From Gemmobacter nectariphilus DSM 15620 (GTDB lineage Bacteria > Pseudomonadota > Alphaproteobacteria > Rhodobacterales > Rhodobacteraceae), in assembly GCF_000429765.1 (NCBI RefSeq), contig NZ_AUCM01000015.1:22010-86009 (forward strand): 64,000 bases of DNA, written 5' to 3'. The position numbers and the translations under genes are program-made. Each line of letters begins with the position of its first letter. Position 1 is the stretch's first letter. The notes under the pieces were generated by a model, which was not told the origin of the DNA, did not search any database, and was given only the letters and a program-made list of their open reading frames with translations. Shown piece after piece: positions 31,671 through 41,187 of this stretch.

Positions 31671-32992
31671 CGAAGCCGCCCGAAAAATCGAAGCTCGTCC
31701 GCAAGCTGCGGTGTGCCGTCTACACGCGCAAATCCTCCGAGGAAGGGCTGGAGCAGGAGTTCAACAGCCTGCATGCCCAGCGAGAGGCCTGCGAGGCGTA
31801 CATCGCTAGTCAGCGGTCGGAAGGCTGGGTGCTGGTCCGCGATCAGTATGACGACGGCGGCATCTCGGGCGGCACGCTGGAACGGCCCGGCCTGAGGCGG
31901 CTGCTGGAGGACATCGAGGACGGGCTGGTCGACGTGGTCGTGGTCTACAAGATCGACCGCCTCTCTCGGTCGCTGGCGGATTTCGCCAAGCTGGTCGAGG
32001 TGTTCGACCGGAACGGCGTGACCTTCGTATCGGTCACGCAGAGTTTCAACACCACCACGTCGATGGGACGCCTGACGCTGAACATCCTGCTGTCCTTCGC
32101 CCAGTTCGAGCGCGAGGTCACGGCCGAGAGGATCCGCGACAAGGTCGCCGCCAGCCGGAAAAAGGGCATGTGGATGGGCGGGGTGCCGCCCTTCGGCTAC
32201 CGCGTCGAGAACAGGAAGCTGGTGGTGGACGAGGAAGCCGCCGCGCATGTCCGCTGGATCTTCGCGCGCTTCCTCGAAACCGGGTCCTGTACGGAACTGG
32301 CGCGAGAAGTCGGCGCACGCGGCATCCGAACGCCGCGCGGGAACAGGATCGACAAGAAGTACGTCTACCGGATGCTCAGCAACCGCGCCTACATCGGCGA
32401 GGCGGTCCACAAGGGCGACAGCTATCCCGGCGAGCACGACGCCATCATCGACCGCGAGACGTGGGACCGTGTCCATGCGATCCTGCAGGAGAGCCCCCGG
32501 AAGCGCGCCGCCCGCACACGCGCCGACACGCCCGCGCTGCTGAAGGGGTTACTGTTCGGGCCCGATGGCGCCGCATTCTCGCCGACGCATACCCGCAAGG
32601 GCGACCGGCTGTACCGCTACTATGTCAGCCAGACGGTGCTGAAGCATGGCGCTGGGTCGTGCCCGGTCGGCCGCGTGCCCGCGGGCGATATCGAGGCGGC
32701 GGTGATCGACCAGCTTCGCGCCGTCTTTCGCCAGCCGGAGATTGTTGCGGGGACCTTGAAGGCGGCGCGTGCCTACGCCGAAGACATCTCCGAGGCCGAC
32801 GCACGCGCGGCCTTGCAGCAGCTCGATCCGCTGTGGGACGAACTCTTCCCCGCAGAGCAGGCCCGCATTGTCACGCTGCTGGTTGAGCGCGTCGATATCG
32901 GCACGAACGGGCTCAACTTCCGGCTCCGGATGGACGGCCTCGGAGGGCTCGCGCGCGAGATGCTGTCTGGCAGCATCGGAGCAGCAGCATGA
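31667..32992 (+). CDS. Serine site-specific recombinase (integrase)
   Basis: This 441-residue recombinase is the probable integrase of the prophage. The N-terminal resolvase domain (about 8-150) has the catalytic Ser in VYTRKSSEEG, the YDDGGISGG turn, VVYKIDRLSRS and LLSFAQFERE. A Recombinase domain (about 170-270) follows, with GYRVENRKLVVDEE and a zinc-ribbon-like region near GLLFGPDGAAFSP. It acts on specific attachment sites by a cut-and-rejoin mechanism through the serine. It overlaps the DUF2924 gene by four bases and the next gene by four. Confidence 0.92.
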   Translation: MTKPPEKSKLVRKLRCAVYTRKSSEEGLEQEFNSLHAQREACEAYIASQRSEGWVLVRDQYDDGGISGGTLERPGLRRLLEDIEDGLVDVVVVYKIDRLSRSLADFAKLVEVFDRNGVTFVSVTQSFNTTTSMGRLTLNILLSFAQFEREVTAERIRDKVAASRKKGMWMGGVPPFGYRVENRKLVVDEEAAAHVRWIFARFLETGSCTELAREVGARGIRTPRGNRIDKKYVYRMLSNRAYIGEAVHKGDSYPGEHDAIIDRETWDRVHAILQESPRKRAARTRADTPALLKGLLFGPDGAAFSPTHTRKGDRLYRYYVSQTVLKHGAGSCPVGRVPAGDIEAAVIDQLRAVFRQPEIVAGTLKAARAYAEDISEADARAALQQLDPLWDELFPAEQARIVTLLVERVDIGTNGLNFRLRMDGLGGLAREMLSGSIGAAA

Positions 32993-33459
32993 CCCGCGCG
33001 ACGGCGGTCCCCGAGACGGTCACAATCCACGTGCCATTCCGCATCGTGAAGCGCGGCGGACGCAAGGAGATGCAACTGCCCGACCGCGTCCGACCAGAGC
33101 GCACGCCGGACAGCACGCTGGTCAAGGCGCTGGCCCGCGCCTTCCGCTGGAAGCGGATGCTCGAGTCGGGTGAGTTCGCCACCATCGCCGAACTGGCCGA
33201 GCGAGAGGGGATCGCTGCACCATACCTTACGAGGACGATGCGCCTGTCGCATCTGTCCCCAGACCTGGTTGAGTCGATCCTCGACGGACGTCAGCCGCGC
33301 CACCTGACGCTGGAAGTCCTGCGGCAACCTCTGTCGGAAGACTGGAGCGAGCAGAAGCGTGCGCTTGGCGAAGCTGCGACACCTCAAGATCTGCGGCAAA
33401 TCAGGGGATTCACGTCGGAACCAAGGCATGTTACCGTCAAAGAAAAGGGGCAGGCATGA
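32989..33459 (+). CDS. Recombinase-associated helix-turn-helix protein
   Basis: This 156-residue basic protein has a helix-turn-helix region IAELAEREGIAAPYLTRTMR (about 66-85), followed by LSPDLVESILDGRQP. Comparable small proteins lie directly behind serine recombinases in many alphaproteobacterial elements and may act as a DNA-binding partner or directionality factor. It overlaps the recombinase by ATGA and the DUF488 gene by four bases. Confidence 0.75.
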   Translation: MTRATAVPETVTIHVPFRIVKRGGRKEMQLPDRVRPERTPDSTLVKALARAFRWKRMLESGEFATIAELAEREGIAAPYLTRTMRLSHLSPDLVESILDGRQPRHLTLEVLRQPLSEDWSEQKRALGEAATPQDLRQIRGFTSEPRHVTVKEKGQA

Positions 33460-33971
33460 GCGTAGTATTCACGGTTGGCTATGAGGGAACCGACATTGAT
33501 CGGTTCGTCCGGACGCTGAAAGCGGCTGGCGTCGAAAGGTTGGCCGATGTTCGCGCGGTCGCTGCATCGCGCAAGGCCGGCTTCTCGAAAACCAAGCTGG
33601 CTGCGCGTCTTGCCGACGAAGGTATCGAATATTCGCATTTCATCGCCCTTGGCGATCCCAAACCCGGCCGCGAAGCAGCCCGGGCCGGAGATTTTGACCT
33701 GTTTCGTTCAATTTACGGCGCGCATATCGAGACAACCCCAGCGCAAGAATCGCTGCGGAAATTGATCGATTTTGTTCAGGATGCGCCGACTTGCCTGCTC
33801 TGTTTCGAGCGCGATCCGGAAACCTGCCACAGGACAATCGTTGCGCACGAAGTGATCGAAGAGACGGGCTTCGAGGTATTCAATCTGTTCGCTGATGATC
33901 CGGAGCGATATGTCCGTCACGCTGCAAAACTGCCGCGTTTCCATTCTGGTGAAGGCCTTACCGCAGCGTAG
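33456..33971 (+). CDS. DUF488 family protein
   Basis: This 171-residue protein has the DUF488 hallmarks: FTVGYEGTDIDRFVRTL at the start, LADVRAVAASRKAGFSK, the IDFVQDAPTCLLCFERDPETCHR block (about 108-130) and a C-terminal helix. The family is of unknown biochemistry and is common in mobile elements. It is the fourth gene of the coupled recombinase operon and overlaps the next gene by 62 bp. This copy is unlike the DUF488 protein at 44124, which has the shorter RLWPRG form. Confidence 0.86.
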   Translation: MSVVFTVGYEGTDIDRFVRTLKAAGVERLADVRAVAASRKAGFSKTKLAARLADEGIEYSHFIALGDPKPGREAARAGDFDLFRSIYGAHIETTPAQESLRKLIDFVQDAPTCLLCFERDPETCHRTIVAHEVIEETGFEVFNLFADDPERYVRHAAKLPRFHSGEGLTAA

Positions 33972-34674
33972 CGCCAACCACGGGGAAACTGTCTGCTGCG
34001 CCGGGGTGACAGCCCACGGCGAATTCAAGCGCCTGTTCCCAATCCGATTTCGGCATCTTTCCGACGGCGCTGCGTTCAAGCGCTGGGACTGGGTCGATTT
34101 CAAGTTCAGGCCGCCGACCAGTGATCGTCGTGCGGAGAGCTGCCATGTGATGGAAGACAGCATCACCGTGAACGGCAGCATGTCGCCGAAGGATCGAGCG
34201 TCGTTTCTCAGCCCGCTCGTGTCTGCCTCCATCAAGGAAGCCGAGGCGGCTGGCAGGTCGCTTGCGCTGATCCGGCCGCGAAATACCCGATTCTTCTACA
34301 AGGCCAAAAAGCCGGATGAGATCGAACAGGAACGGCGACTGTATGCGGAGGCCGCGCGCCAGGGGTCGTTCTTCGATGAGCAACTGAAGGCGCTCGAACC
34401 CAGTCCCTATGATTTCCGCTTCAAGTTCGAAGATGGCACGGGCCCCCACGACTGCGCGAATGGCGATTGGGAAGCCCACGCCATGTTCTTCAACGGCCGT
34501 CGGCGGGAGGGATCCGACCAGGCTGCGCTGGACTGGATGAGCAAGACCTTCAACGAGGAATACCCTCGGAAAGGCATGTTGTTCTGCGTCGGCAACATGG
34601 CCAAGCGCCATCACACATGGCAGTTGCTGGGTGTCCTCCGTGTGGACGACACTGGTCAGACGTCGCTGTTCTGA
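33910..34674 (+). CDS. Hypothetical protein coupled to DUF488
   Basis: This 254-residue protein begins inside the DUF488 gene. The start at 33910 (MSVTLQNCRVSILVKALPQR) keeps the continuous-looking N-terminal ALPQRSANHGETVCCAGVT segment; later starts would lose it. It is basic, has no membrane segments and contains two CC or single-Cys patches and RAESCHVMEDSITV. It recurs with DUF488 in integrative elements as far as I recall, suggesting one functional unit, perhaps defence or DNA-related. No domain is recognised. Confidence 0.68.
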   Translation: MSVTLQNCRVSILVKALPQRSANHGETVCCAGVTAHGEFKRLFPIRFRHLSDGAAFKRWDWVDFKFRPPTSDRRAESCHVMEDSITVNGSMSPKDRASFLSPLVSASIKEAEAAGRSLALIRPRNTRFFYKAKKPDEIEQERRLYAEAARQGSFFDEQLKALEPSPYDFRFKFEDGTGPHDCANGDWEAHAMFFNGRRREGSDQAALDWMSKTFNEEYPRKGMLFCVGNMAKRHHTWQLLGVLRVDDTGQTSLF

Positions 34675-34677
34675 AAA

Positions 34678-35003
34678 TCGGATGGCCATTGTTGTCCATC
34701 CTGGCGCAGACAGGAGCCGAGGACTGCGGGCGCAAGCCGCCATTCGGCTTGCTTCATCATGCACTTGCGGTTTAGTCTGCGCGCGTAAACGGCGGTTCTG
34801 TCAGCTCATTTTCGCAGGGCGTTCGGCAAGTCCGTCGCCGCCTGACAGGACATAGAATTGATGACAGCCGCGACCGCGATCCCTACCACCTTGCCTGCCC
34901 ACCGGACGCCTGCGGACGAGCGCGCGCATGCCTTGCTTCACACGGCGCGCGCGGGGCATCTCGGGTGCGGTACAGCTGCGGGTGAGGGGAACGAGGACTG
35001 GCA
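34678..35003. promoter_or_regulatory. Intergenic region before the type III methyltransferase gene
   Basis: No gene is supported here. GCAAGCC (34732-34738) and GGCTTGC (34746-34752) form a 7-bp hairpin about 60 bp after the recombinase operon, followed by TTCATCAT, which may be a weak terminator. The mod promoter should lie between this hairpin and 35003, but no clear -35/-10 pair was picked out. A GAGGGGAACGAGGA stretch just before 35004 supplies the Shine-Dalgarno. Confidence 0.4.
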
Positions 35004-37115
35004 ATGTCGCGTCTGACGGATCTGATCGCCCGGGCAAAGGCCAGGGATAGCGCTCTGGGAGAAGAGCTCGAACGGGAGTTCAAGGCGCTGGCGTCGCGGC
35101 GGGCCTTTGGTCTGAACTTCGAACGGCACCGCCCCGAAAGCGTGGAACTGCCCGGCCGCCCCGTGCGGCGGGGCGACAAGGTGCGGATCCTGCCGCCGCG
35201 GGGCTCTGTCCAGCGCGCGGACCAGCGGCTGTGGCGCGTCAAGCGGATTGACGGCGAAGGCGAGGCGCGGATGGCGCTGGTCGAACTGATCGACGCCGAG
35301 GCGCCAGAGACGGTGGAGGTCGCAGTCGCCGATCTGGTCGTGGTGGCAGAGTTCCGGGATTACATCTACCCCGGCCTGGTCAGCACCGGGCGGGTGGAGC
35401 GCGGCGGCGACAAGCCGTTCCACACGGTGATCAACGGCGAGAACTTCCATGTGCTGGAGGCGCTGACCTACACACATCGTGGCAAGATCGACGCCATCTA
35501 CATCGACCCGCCCTACAATACGGGCGCGCGGGACTGGAAATACAACAACGATTATGTCGAGGCCGAGGACCTGTATCGGCACTCGAAGTGGCTGGCAATG
35601 ATGGAGCGGCGACTGCAGGTAGCAAGGCAGCTCCTAAATCCGATGTCATCCGTTCTCATCGTTACAATAGACGAGAAGGAAATTCATCGAATCGCACTTC
35701 TGCTGGAGCAAATGTTTCCAGATGGAAATTTGCAAACGGTCGCTGCTGTGATTAACCCGCAAGGCACCGGACGGGTAAATGAATTCTCCCGCACCCATGA
35801 ATACGTCATCTTTGTCATGTTTGGGGATATTCAACTCATTCCCCAAAGCGACAATATGTTCGATCGCGATGAGCGTGAGAACGATGTTCCGATCGAATGG
35901 CGCAATCTGCGAAGGAGAGAACGGGAAAGCGTCCGTGGGTCTCGCCCAAACCAGTTCTACGCAGTCTTCGTAGATATCGAGTCCGGCTTGATTCACTCCG
36001 TAGGGGACCCGCTGAGTGACGATATAGATATCACAACGATAGTCGCACCAGCAGGAACGCGGGCGATCTTTCCAATGACGCCTGACGGCAGAGAGATGAT
36101 TTGGGGCATTGTCCCCGACAGGCTCCGCTATCTGGCGAGCAAATCGTTTGCTCGCGTAAAGAACGGCGATCTGGTTCAATTTCTCAATGCCGGGACTGTA
36201 CGGGCTATCGAGGAAGGCAGGGTCGAGATATCGGGTAAGGATCGATGGGGTGGCGTAGATGCGCGTTATTCTGCGGGAAGCAAGCGACTCATGCCCAAGA
36301 CGGTCTGGGTTCGTGAAGCTCATAATGCACAGGCATCCGGCACGCTCTTGCTCAAACGGTTGATCGGCTCTCGGACCTTCCCATTCCCCAAGTCGTTGCA
36401 CGCTGTAGAAGACTGTCTTCGCTTCTTCGTTTCAGCGAAGACTGATGCCATTGTCCTCGACTTCTTTTCCGGCTCGGGCACCACGGCACATGCAGTCATG
36501 CGCCTAAACCGGCAGGATGGTGGGCGACGACAGTGCATCTCGGTTACCAACAACGAGGTCGCGGCCGACGAACAAGCTGCCCTGCGTAGGTCGGGCCTTC
36601 GACCAGGTGATGCGGATTGGGAAAAGTGCGGCATCTGCGATTACATCACAAAGCCTCGCATAGCATCAGCGATTACCGGCAAAACGCCGGACGGCAAGGA
36701 CATTGAAGGTGAGTATCGGTTTATCGACGAATTCCCGATGGCCGAGGGGTTCGAGGAGAACGCCGAGTTCTTCACCTTGACCTACGAAGCACCCGTTGCC
36801 GTCAGCCACAACCTCGCCTTCCAGCGCATCGCGCCGCTGTTGTGGATGCGCGCCGGATCGGCAGGGCGCCGCATCGACGATCTTCCCGCCGCCGGATGGG
36901 ACGTGGCCGACACCTACGGCCTGCTCGTGGACCTGGACCGCGCCGCCGCGTTCTGCGACGCGGCCGCCGCCCAACCGACCCTGCGCATCGCCTACGTCGT
37001 GACTGATGACGACCGCCGGTTCCAGGCGGTGGCGCGCGCACTGCCCGACAGCGTCGAGCCGGTGCGGCTCTACGAGTCCTACCTCTCCAATTTCCGCTTT
37101 TCGATGGGCCGCTGA
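35004..37115 (+). CDS. mod: Type III restriction-modification methyltransferase (Mod)
   Basis: This 703-residue adenine-N6 methyltransferase has the beta-class order of type III Mod subunits: catalytic DPPYNTG (about 168-174), then the variable target-recognition region, then SAM-binding FFSGSGTTAHA (about 486). The N-terminal half (about 20-120) is a Mod-specific extension. The central ~360 codons (about 35640-36780) are visibly AT-richer than either flank, as expected for a swapped target-recognition domain. The gene ends three bases before res. It modifies both DNA and the specificity of the complex with Res. Confidence 0.9.
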   Translation: MSRLTDLIARAKARDSALGEELEREFKALASRRAFGLNFERHRPESVELPGRPVRRGDKVRILPPRGSVQRADQRLWRVKRIDGEGEARMALVELIDAEAPETVEVAVADLVVVAEFRDYIYPGLVSTGRVERGGDKPFHTVINGENFHVLEALTYTHRGKIDAIYIDPPYNTGARDWKYNNDYVEAEDLYRHSKWLAMMERRLQVARQLLNPMSSVLIVTIDEKEIHRIALLLEQMFPDGNLQTVAAVINPQGTGRVNEFSRTHEYVIFVMFGDIQLIPQSDNMFDRDERENDVPIEWRNLRRRERESVRGSRPNQFYAVFVDIESGLIHSVGDPLSDDIDITTIVAPAGTRAIFPMTPDGREMIWGIVPDRLRYLASKSFARVKNGDLVQFLNAGTVRAIEEGRVEISGKDRWGGVDARYSAGSKRLMPKTVWVREAHNAQASGTLLLKRLIGSRTFPFPKSLHAVEDCLRFFVSAKTDAIVLDFFSGSGTTAHAVMRLNRQDGGRRQCISVTNNEVAADEQAALRRSGLRPGDADWEKCGICDYITKPRIASAITGKTPDGKDIEGEYRFIDEFPMAEGFEENAEFFTLTYEAPVAVSHNLAFQRIAPLLWMRAGSAGRRIDDLPAAGWDVADTYGLLVDLDRAAAFCDAAAAQPTLRIAYVVTDDDRRFQAVARALPDSVEPVRLYESYLSNFRFSMGR

Positions 37116-37118
37116 GCC

Positions 37119-39707
37119 ATGAAGTTTACCCTCAAGGATTATCAGGAAGAAGCCGTTCGGGAGGTTCTGGTGAACCTCAAGAAGGCCTCGCGTCGCTGGC
37201 GCGAGGACGGCGACAAGCATGCCTTCTCGCTGACGGCCACCACGGGCGCGGGCAAGACCGTCATGGCGGCGGCGGTGTTCGAGGCGCTGTTCCACGGCGA
37301 CGACAACTACGACATCGAGCCTGACCCGGGTGCCGTGGTGATCTGGTTCAGCGACGATCCGTCCCTGAACGAGCAGTCGCGGTTCCGCCTGCTCGAGGCA
37401 TCGGACTGACTGTCGATCTCGGACCTTGTAGTGGTGCAAAGCACGTTCCAGCGCGAGGTGCTGGAACCGGGAAAGGTCTATTTCCTGAACACCCAGAAGC
37501 TGAGCAAGTCGAGCCTCCTGGTGCGCGGACACGATCCCGATGACGAGGGGATCGAGAAGGACGGGCAGATCCGGCTGATGCCTGACAGTCGCTCCTTCAC
37601 CATCTGGGACACGATCCAGAACACCATCGATGACCCGGCGCTGACGCTTTACCTCGTGCTCGACGAGGCGCATCGCGGGATGCGCGCCGCGACCGGCGCG
37701 GGCGAGAAGACCACCATCGTCAAGCGGCTGATCAACGGCTCGGGTCCGGTCCCCGGCATCCCGGTCGTCTGGGGCATCTCGGCGACGGTCGAGCGGTTCA
37801 ACGCCGCAATGACCGACATGACGGGCCGCGCGACCCTGCCGAACGTGGTGGTGGATTCCGCCAAGGTCCAGGCGTCAGGTCTGCTGAAGGATACGATCAT
37901 CCTGGACGTGCCGAAGGAGGCGGGGCAGTTCGATACCGTGCTGGTGCGCCGCGGCACCGACAAGCTGAAGGAGATTTCCTCCGCCTGGGAGGCCTATGGC
38001 CAGCAGCAGGACGATGCCGGAACAGTGCTGCCCCTTATGGTTCTGCAAGTTCCGAACGCGCCCGATCACAACGACATCGGCCGGGCTCTCGACACCATCT
38101 TCACGCAGTGGCCGGACTTGCCCGAGGATGCGGTGGCGCATGTGTTCGGGGAACACTCCACCCAGACCTTCGGCCGCCACACCGTGCCCTACATCTCGCC
38201 CGAACGTGTTCAGGAATCGACGTGGGTCCGGATCCTGATCGCGAAGGACGCCATCAGCACGGGTTGGGATTGTCCGCGTGCCGAAGTCATGGTGTCGTTC
38301 CGGCCCGCTCGGGACAAGACGCACATCACGCAGCTACTGGGGCGCATGGTGCGCACGCCGCTGGCGCGGCGGATCCCGGGCAATGAACGACTGAACTCGG
38401 TCGATTGCCTGCTACCGTTCTTCGACGAAGCCTCGGTCAAGGACGTCGCCAAGGCGCTGATGTCCGGTGGGGACGGCGGCGATGACCTGCCGGGTCGCCG
38501 CGTGCTGATCAACCCCGTCGAGCTGAAGCCCAATCCTGCGATCCCGGAGGCGGTTTGGGACAAGCTGCTCTCGCTGCCATCCCAATCCCTGCCGAAGCGG
38601 CATGCCCGTCCCGTCAAGCGGCTGACATCGCTGGCGCATGAGCTGGCCGTGGATGGCCTGCTCGAGGACGCTGGTAAGGTTGCCCATGCGGAAATGCACA
38701 AGGTGCTTGATGGCGCCAGAGCGCGCTACAAGACGGAAATCGAGACTGCCCGCAAATCGGTCCTGACAGTCGAAGGCAAGAGCCTGAAGGCCGACCTGAA
38801 AGGCGGGGGCATGTCGTTCGACGACTTCCTCGAGGAAGCGGACTACGCCGTGATCGAAGACGCATATCGCAGGGCGGGCCGTGCGATCAGTCCGGATCTC
38901 GCGACGTCGTACAGCGACTACCTGGCGCGGAGCGAAGGCGATGCGGACGACATGGAGGCCGCTCTCATCGATGCGCACGTCACGATTGGCGCTCTGGGAT
39001 TGGTTCCCGGCATCCGAGAGACACTTGAGGCTGAGGCCGAGAAACTCGCGAACCAATGGCTCACTCGCTTCCGGGTCGACATCAAGAACCTCTCCGACGA
39101 GCGTCAGGACGTGTATCGCCAGATCCGGGAGATGAGCGCGAACCCCATGGATGTGGACCTGGCTCGTCCGACGTCTTGGATGCAGCCGACGACGATCCGG
39201 GAAGCGAACGGCTCAGAGACCCCGCTGCCATCGTTCGAGCGGCACATGCTGTGCGATGAGCATGGGATGTTCCCCGAGGACTTCAATTCCTGGGAAGGTG
39301 AAGTCGTGAAATCCGAACTCGCGCGGGCGGGGGCCATCGCGTGGTACCGGAACCCGTCGCGCGCCAGCCAGGACTCGCTTGGCATCATTTACGAGGATGG
39401 TGGCGAACCAAAGATCGTCCGGCCCGACTTCGTATTTTTCGTTCAGCAGGACGATGGGACCGCCGTCGCCGATATCGTCGATCCGCACGGCATTCAGTTC
39501 GGCGACGCGATGCCGAAGCTCAAGGGGCTGGCGCAGTACGCAGAACGCTTCGGCGATCAGTATCGTCGGATCGAGGCCGTTGCGAAGATCGGTGACAAGT
39601 TCCGTGTTCTGGACCTGAAGGAAGCCGCGACGCGCGCGTCAGTTTCTACCGCGACAACCATCAAGGCTCTGTATGAAAGCGCGGATGCATTCGATTACTT
39701 GCCCTAA
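37119..39707 (+). pseudogene. res: Type III restriction subunit Res, interrupted by an in-frame TGA
   Basis: The helicase-nuclease reading frame runs 863 codons but has one in-frame TGA at 37407-37409 (codon 97). The same frame continues on both sides, and the downstream part, from GTG at 37431, reads straight on. A CGA-to-TGA transition would explain it. Conserved parts include motif I TATTGAGKTVMAAA (about 40-50) before the stop, LVLDEAHRGM (about 185), ISTGWDCPRAEV, and a C-terminal PD-(D/E)xK-like region around VRPDFVFF. TGA followed by C is a leaky stop context, so low-level read-through is possible. Otherwise the restriction activity is lost while Mod stays intact. Confidence 0.85.
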
Positions 39708-39933
39708 CCATCACAGAGTTCGACGCCAGTTCCCTGCGGCATGGATACGGCTTTCACAACGGTTACGAATGATCTGTGGCCCAAAACCCTTCATTATCAG
39801 GGCCTTGATCGGCTTAACCGGACCGCGCGCGGTTAACAGGTCCGGAGAATATCGGCCCGGAGAGAACGCATGCGCGCCCTTCGGGGCGTAGCCCGGTTAA
39901 CAGCCCCTCCCGCATAACCCTCGAAAACAACGG

Positions 39934-39955
39934 AAAAATCCGGCCGCAGCCGGAT
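39934..39955 (-). terminator. Rho-independent terminator on the minus strand
   Basis: On the minus strand ATCCGGC-TGCG-GCCGGAT is a perfect 7-bp stem followed by a run of five T. It would stop leftward transcription, for example from the NnrU operon, before it reaches the restriction genes. Confidence 0.65.
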
Positions 39956-39981
39956 GGGGAGAACGCTTTCGCGAGGGCAAG

Positions 39982-39997
39982 TGGCGGAGGGGATGGG
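39982..39997 (-). other. tRNA-Ser 3'-end-like fragment (possible attachment remnant)
   Basis: TGGCGGAGGGGATGGG equals the reverse complement of a serine tRNA acceptor 3' end (CCCATCCCCTCCGCCA) over 16 bases. The neighbouring bases no longer form a T-loop. No complete tRNA gene was found. It may mark an old attachment site, but the match is short. Confidence 0.3.
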
Positions 39998-40247
39998 TCT
40001 GAAATCCAACCTTCTCTACCCCCTAAGATATTGTTTTTATTGACACGCCTGATGGTTTAATCGTCATTTGGTTCAGTCGCGACTGGCAGCGAAATACGCT
40101 CGAAGCGTTGCGGTTGACTGCCGCGACGAGACGGAGGCCATGCCACACGCCCAACCCGGGTTTGATGACGGTCATCTGCCGACTTGGACGTTTTTGGCCT
40201 TCCCTGAGAGGGTTGCCAAAATGTAAGCGAGGCCCATCACGTTGACA

Positions 40248-40457
40248 GAGAGTGTCCGGTCTTCTGTGTATGGCTGATTGGGTCCATGCTTCCTGAGAGG
40301 AGCAAGGACGATGACGATTTCGAACGAAGTGCTGGACGAGTTGCTGAAGGGCTGCAAGCGGCCTGAGGATCTGCTTGGCGATGCCGGGCTGATGAAGGAG
40401 CTGAAGGTCCGGCTGATGGAGGGGATGGGACCGGGGTCGAAGGTTCTCCACCTATAG
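40248..40457 (+). mobile_element. IS256-family insertion sequence remnant (transposase N-terminus)
   Basis: The ATG at 40311 encodes 48 residues. The first ~37 (MTISNEVLDELLKGCKRPED and onwards to DAGLMKELKVRLMEG) are the conserved N-terminus of IS256-family transposases; the last ten are unrelated and end in TAG. GAGAGTGTCCGG at 40248-40259 resembles the left terminal inverted repeat. The rest of the element is missing, so this is a decayed or truncated copy at the border of the respiratory island. Confidence 0.75.
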
Positions 40458-40539
40458 TTCGGCCGGATTGAAGTCACTCTTGGGGCACGAGACGCCTGAC
40501 CGGGGGGCAATCCACCGCCTGTGCCGCCCGGTGATCGGA
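40458..40539. other. Short gap before the NnrU stop
   Basis: The 82 bp between the IS remnant and the end of nnrU carry no gene and no strong hairpin. They may contain the breakpoint where the transposase was cut. Confidence 0.4.
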
Positions 40540-41184
40540 TTACACCACCGCCGGGCCGATGACGATGGGGTGCAGCATGGCCAATGCCCACCACGCCGCG
40601 CCGGCGGCAAGCCAGCGCCAGGGATTGCCCGCGCCGAGCAGGGTTCGTGCCGGCTGCAGGCGGTGCCAGTCGGGGCCCATCACGCGCTGGCGGCGGCGGT
40701 CGATCACGACCATGCCGAGCGCCGCGAAACCGGCAAAGCCGCCTAACATCAGCACATGGGCAAGATCGCCATTGGGCACCATGTGCCCCGCCGCCCAGAG
40801 CGCGAGCGCGGCCAGCACCGGGTGCCGCGTCAGCCCGACGATGCCGGGGCGGGCGGGGTCGAAGCGCGCGTTGCGGGCGCCGCCGAACGAAAACGGGTTC
40901 GGCGCCCCGAGCCCGAGCGCGGCGATGAGGCAGGCCAGCGCCATCGCGGCTTGCGTGACATGCACCTGCCAGGGCGCCCAGGCCCAGATCTCGACATAAG
41001 GCGCCCGCCCTGCCGCGACGATCAGCCAGGCCAGCGCCGCCACCGAGACCAGCGAATAGGCAAGCCCGTATCCCGCCCGCCCAAGCGCGCCGGTGAGCCG
41101 CGCCTTGAGCGCCGGCCGCGCCGGGATGGCGTGGGTGAGCAGGAACACCGCCCAGGCGAATGCGTATTCGCCCCAGCCCTCCAT
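40540..41184 (-). CDS. nnrU: NnrU family membrane protein
   Basis: This 214-residue inner-membrane protein has about six hydrophobic helices and the NnrU/isoprenylcysteine-methyltransferase-like C-terminal motif (FDPARPGIVGLTRHPVLAALALW). NnrU is encoded beside nitric-oxide reductase and nitrite-reductase genes in denitrifying Rhodobacterales and is needed for NO metabolism by an unknown mechanism. It is the last gene of the leftward operon and starts three bases after nnrS ends. Confidence 0.88.
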   Translation of the reverse strand: MEGWGEYAFAWAVFLLTHAIPARPALKARLTGALGRAGYGLAYSLVSVAALAWLIVAAGRAPYVEIWAWAPWQVHVTQAAMALACLIAALGLGAPNPFSFGGARNARFDPARPGIVGLTRHPVLAALALWAAGHMVPNGDLAHVLMLGGFAGFAALGMVVIDRRRQRVMGPDWHRLQPARTLLGAGNPWRWLAAGAAWWALAMLHPIVIGPAVV

Positions 41185-41187
41185 CGC

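Larger units (their letters stand above)
39708..40247. other. 540-bp non-coding gap between the restriction locus and the IS remnant
   Basis: No gene is supported. The region holds repeated GGTTAAC words (CGGTTAACAG at 39830-39839 and 39894-39903, and GGCTTAACCGG nearby), a CGCCC-TTCG-GGGCG hairpin (39875-39888), a minus-strand terminator (39934-39955) and a tRNA-like 3' end (39982-39997). From about 40020 the base composition drops. It looks like a scarred integration border rather than an ordinary promoter region. Confidence 0.5.

Noticed and set aside
40023..40451. 142-codon minus-strand protein
   Set aside because: It is antisense to the IS256 transposase remnant and has no motif or ribosome-binding site.
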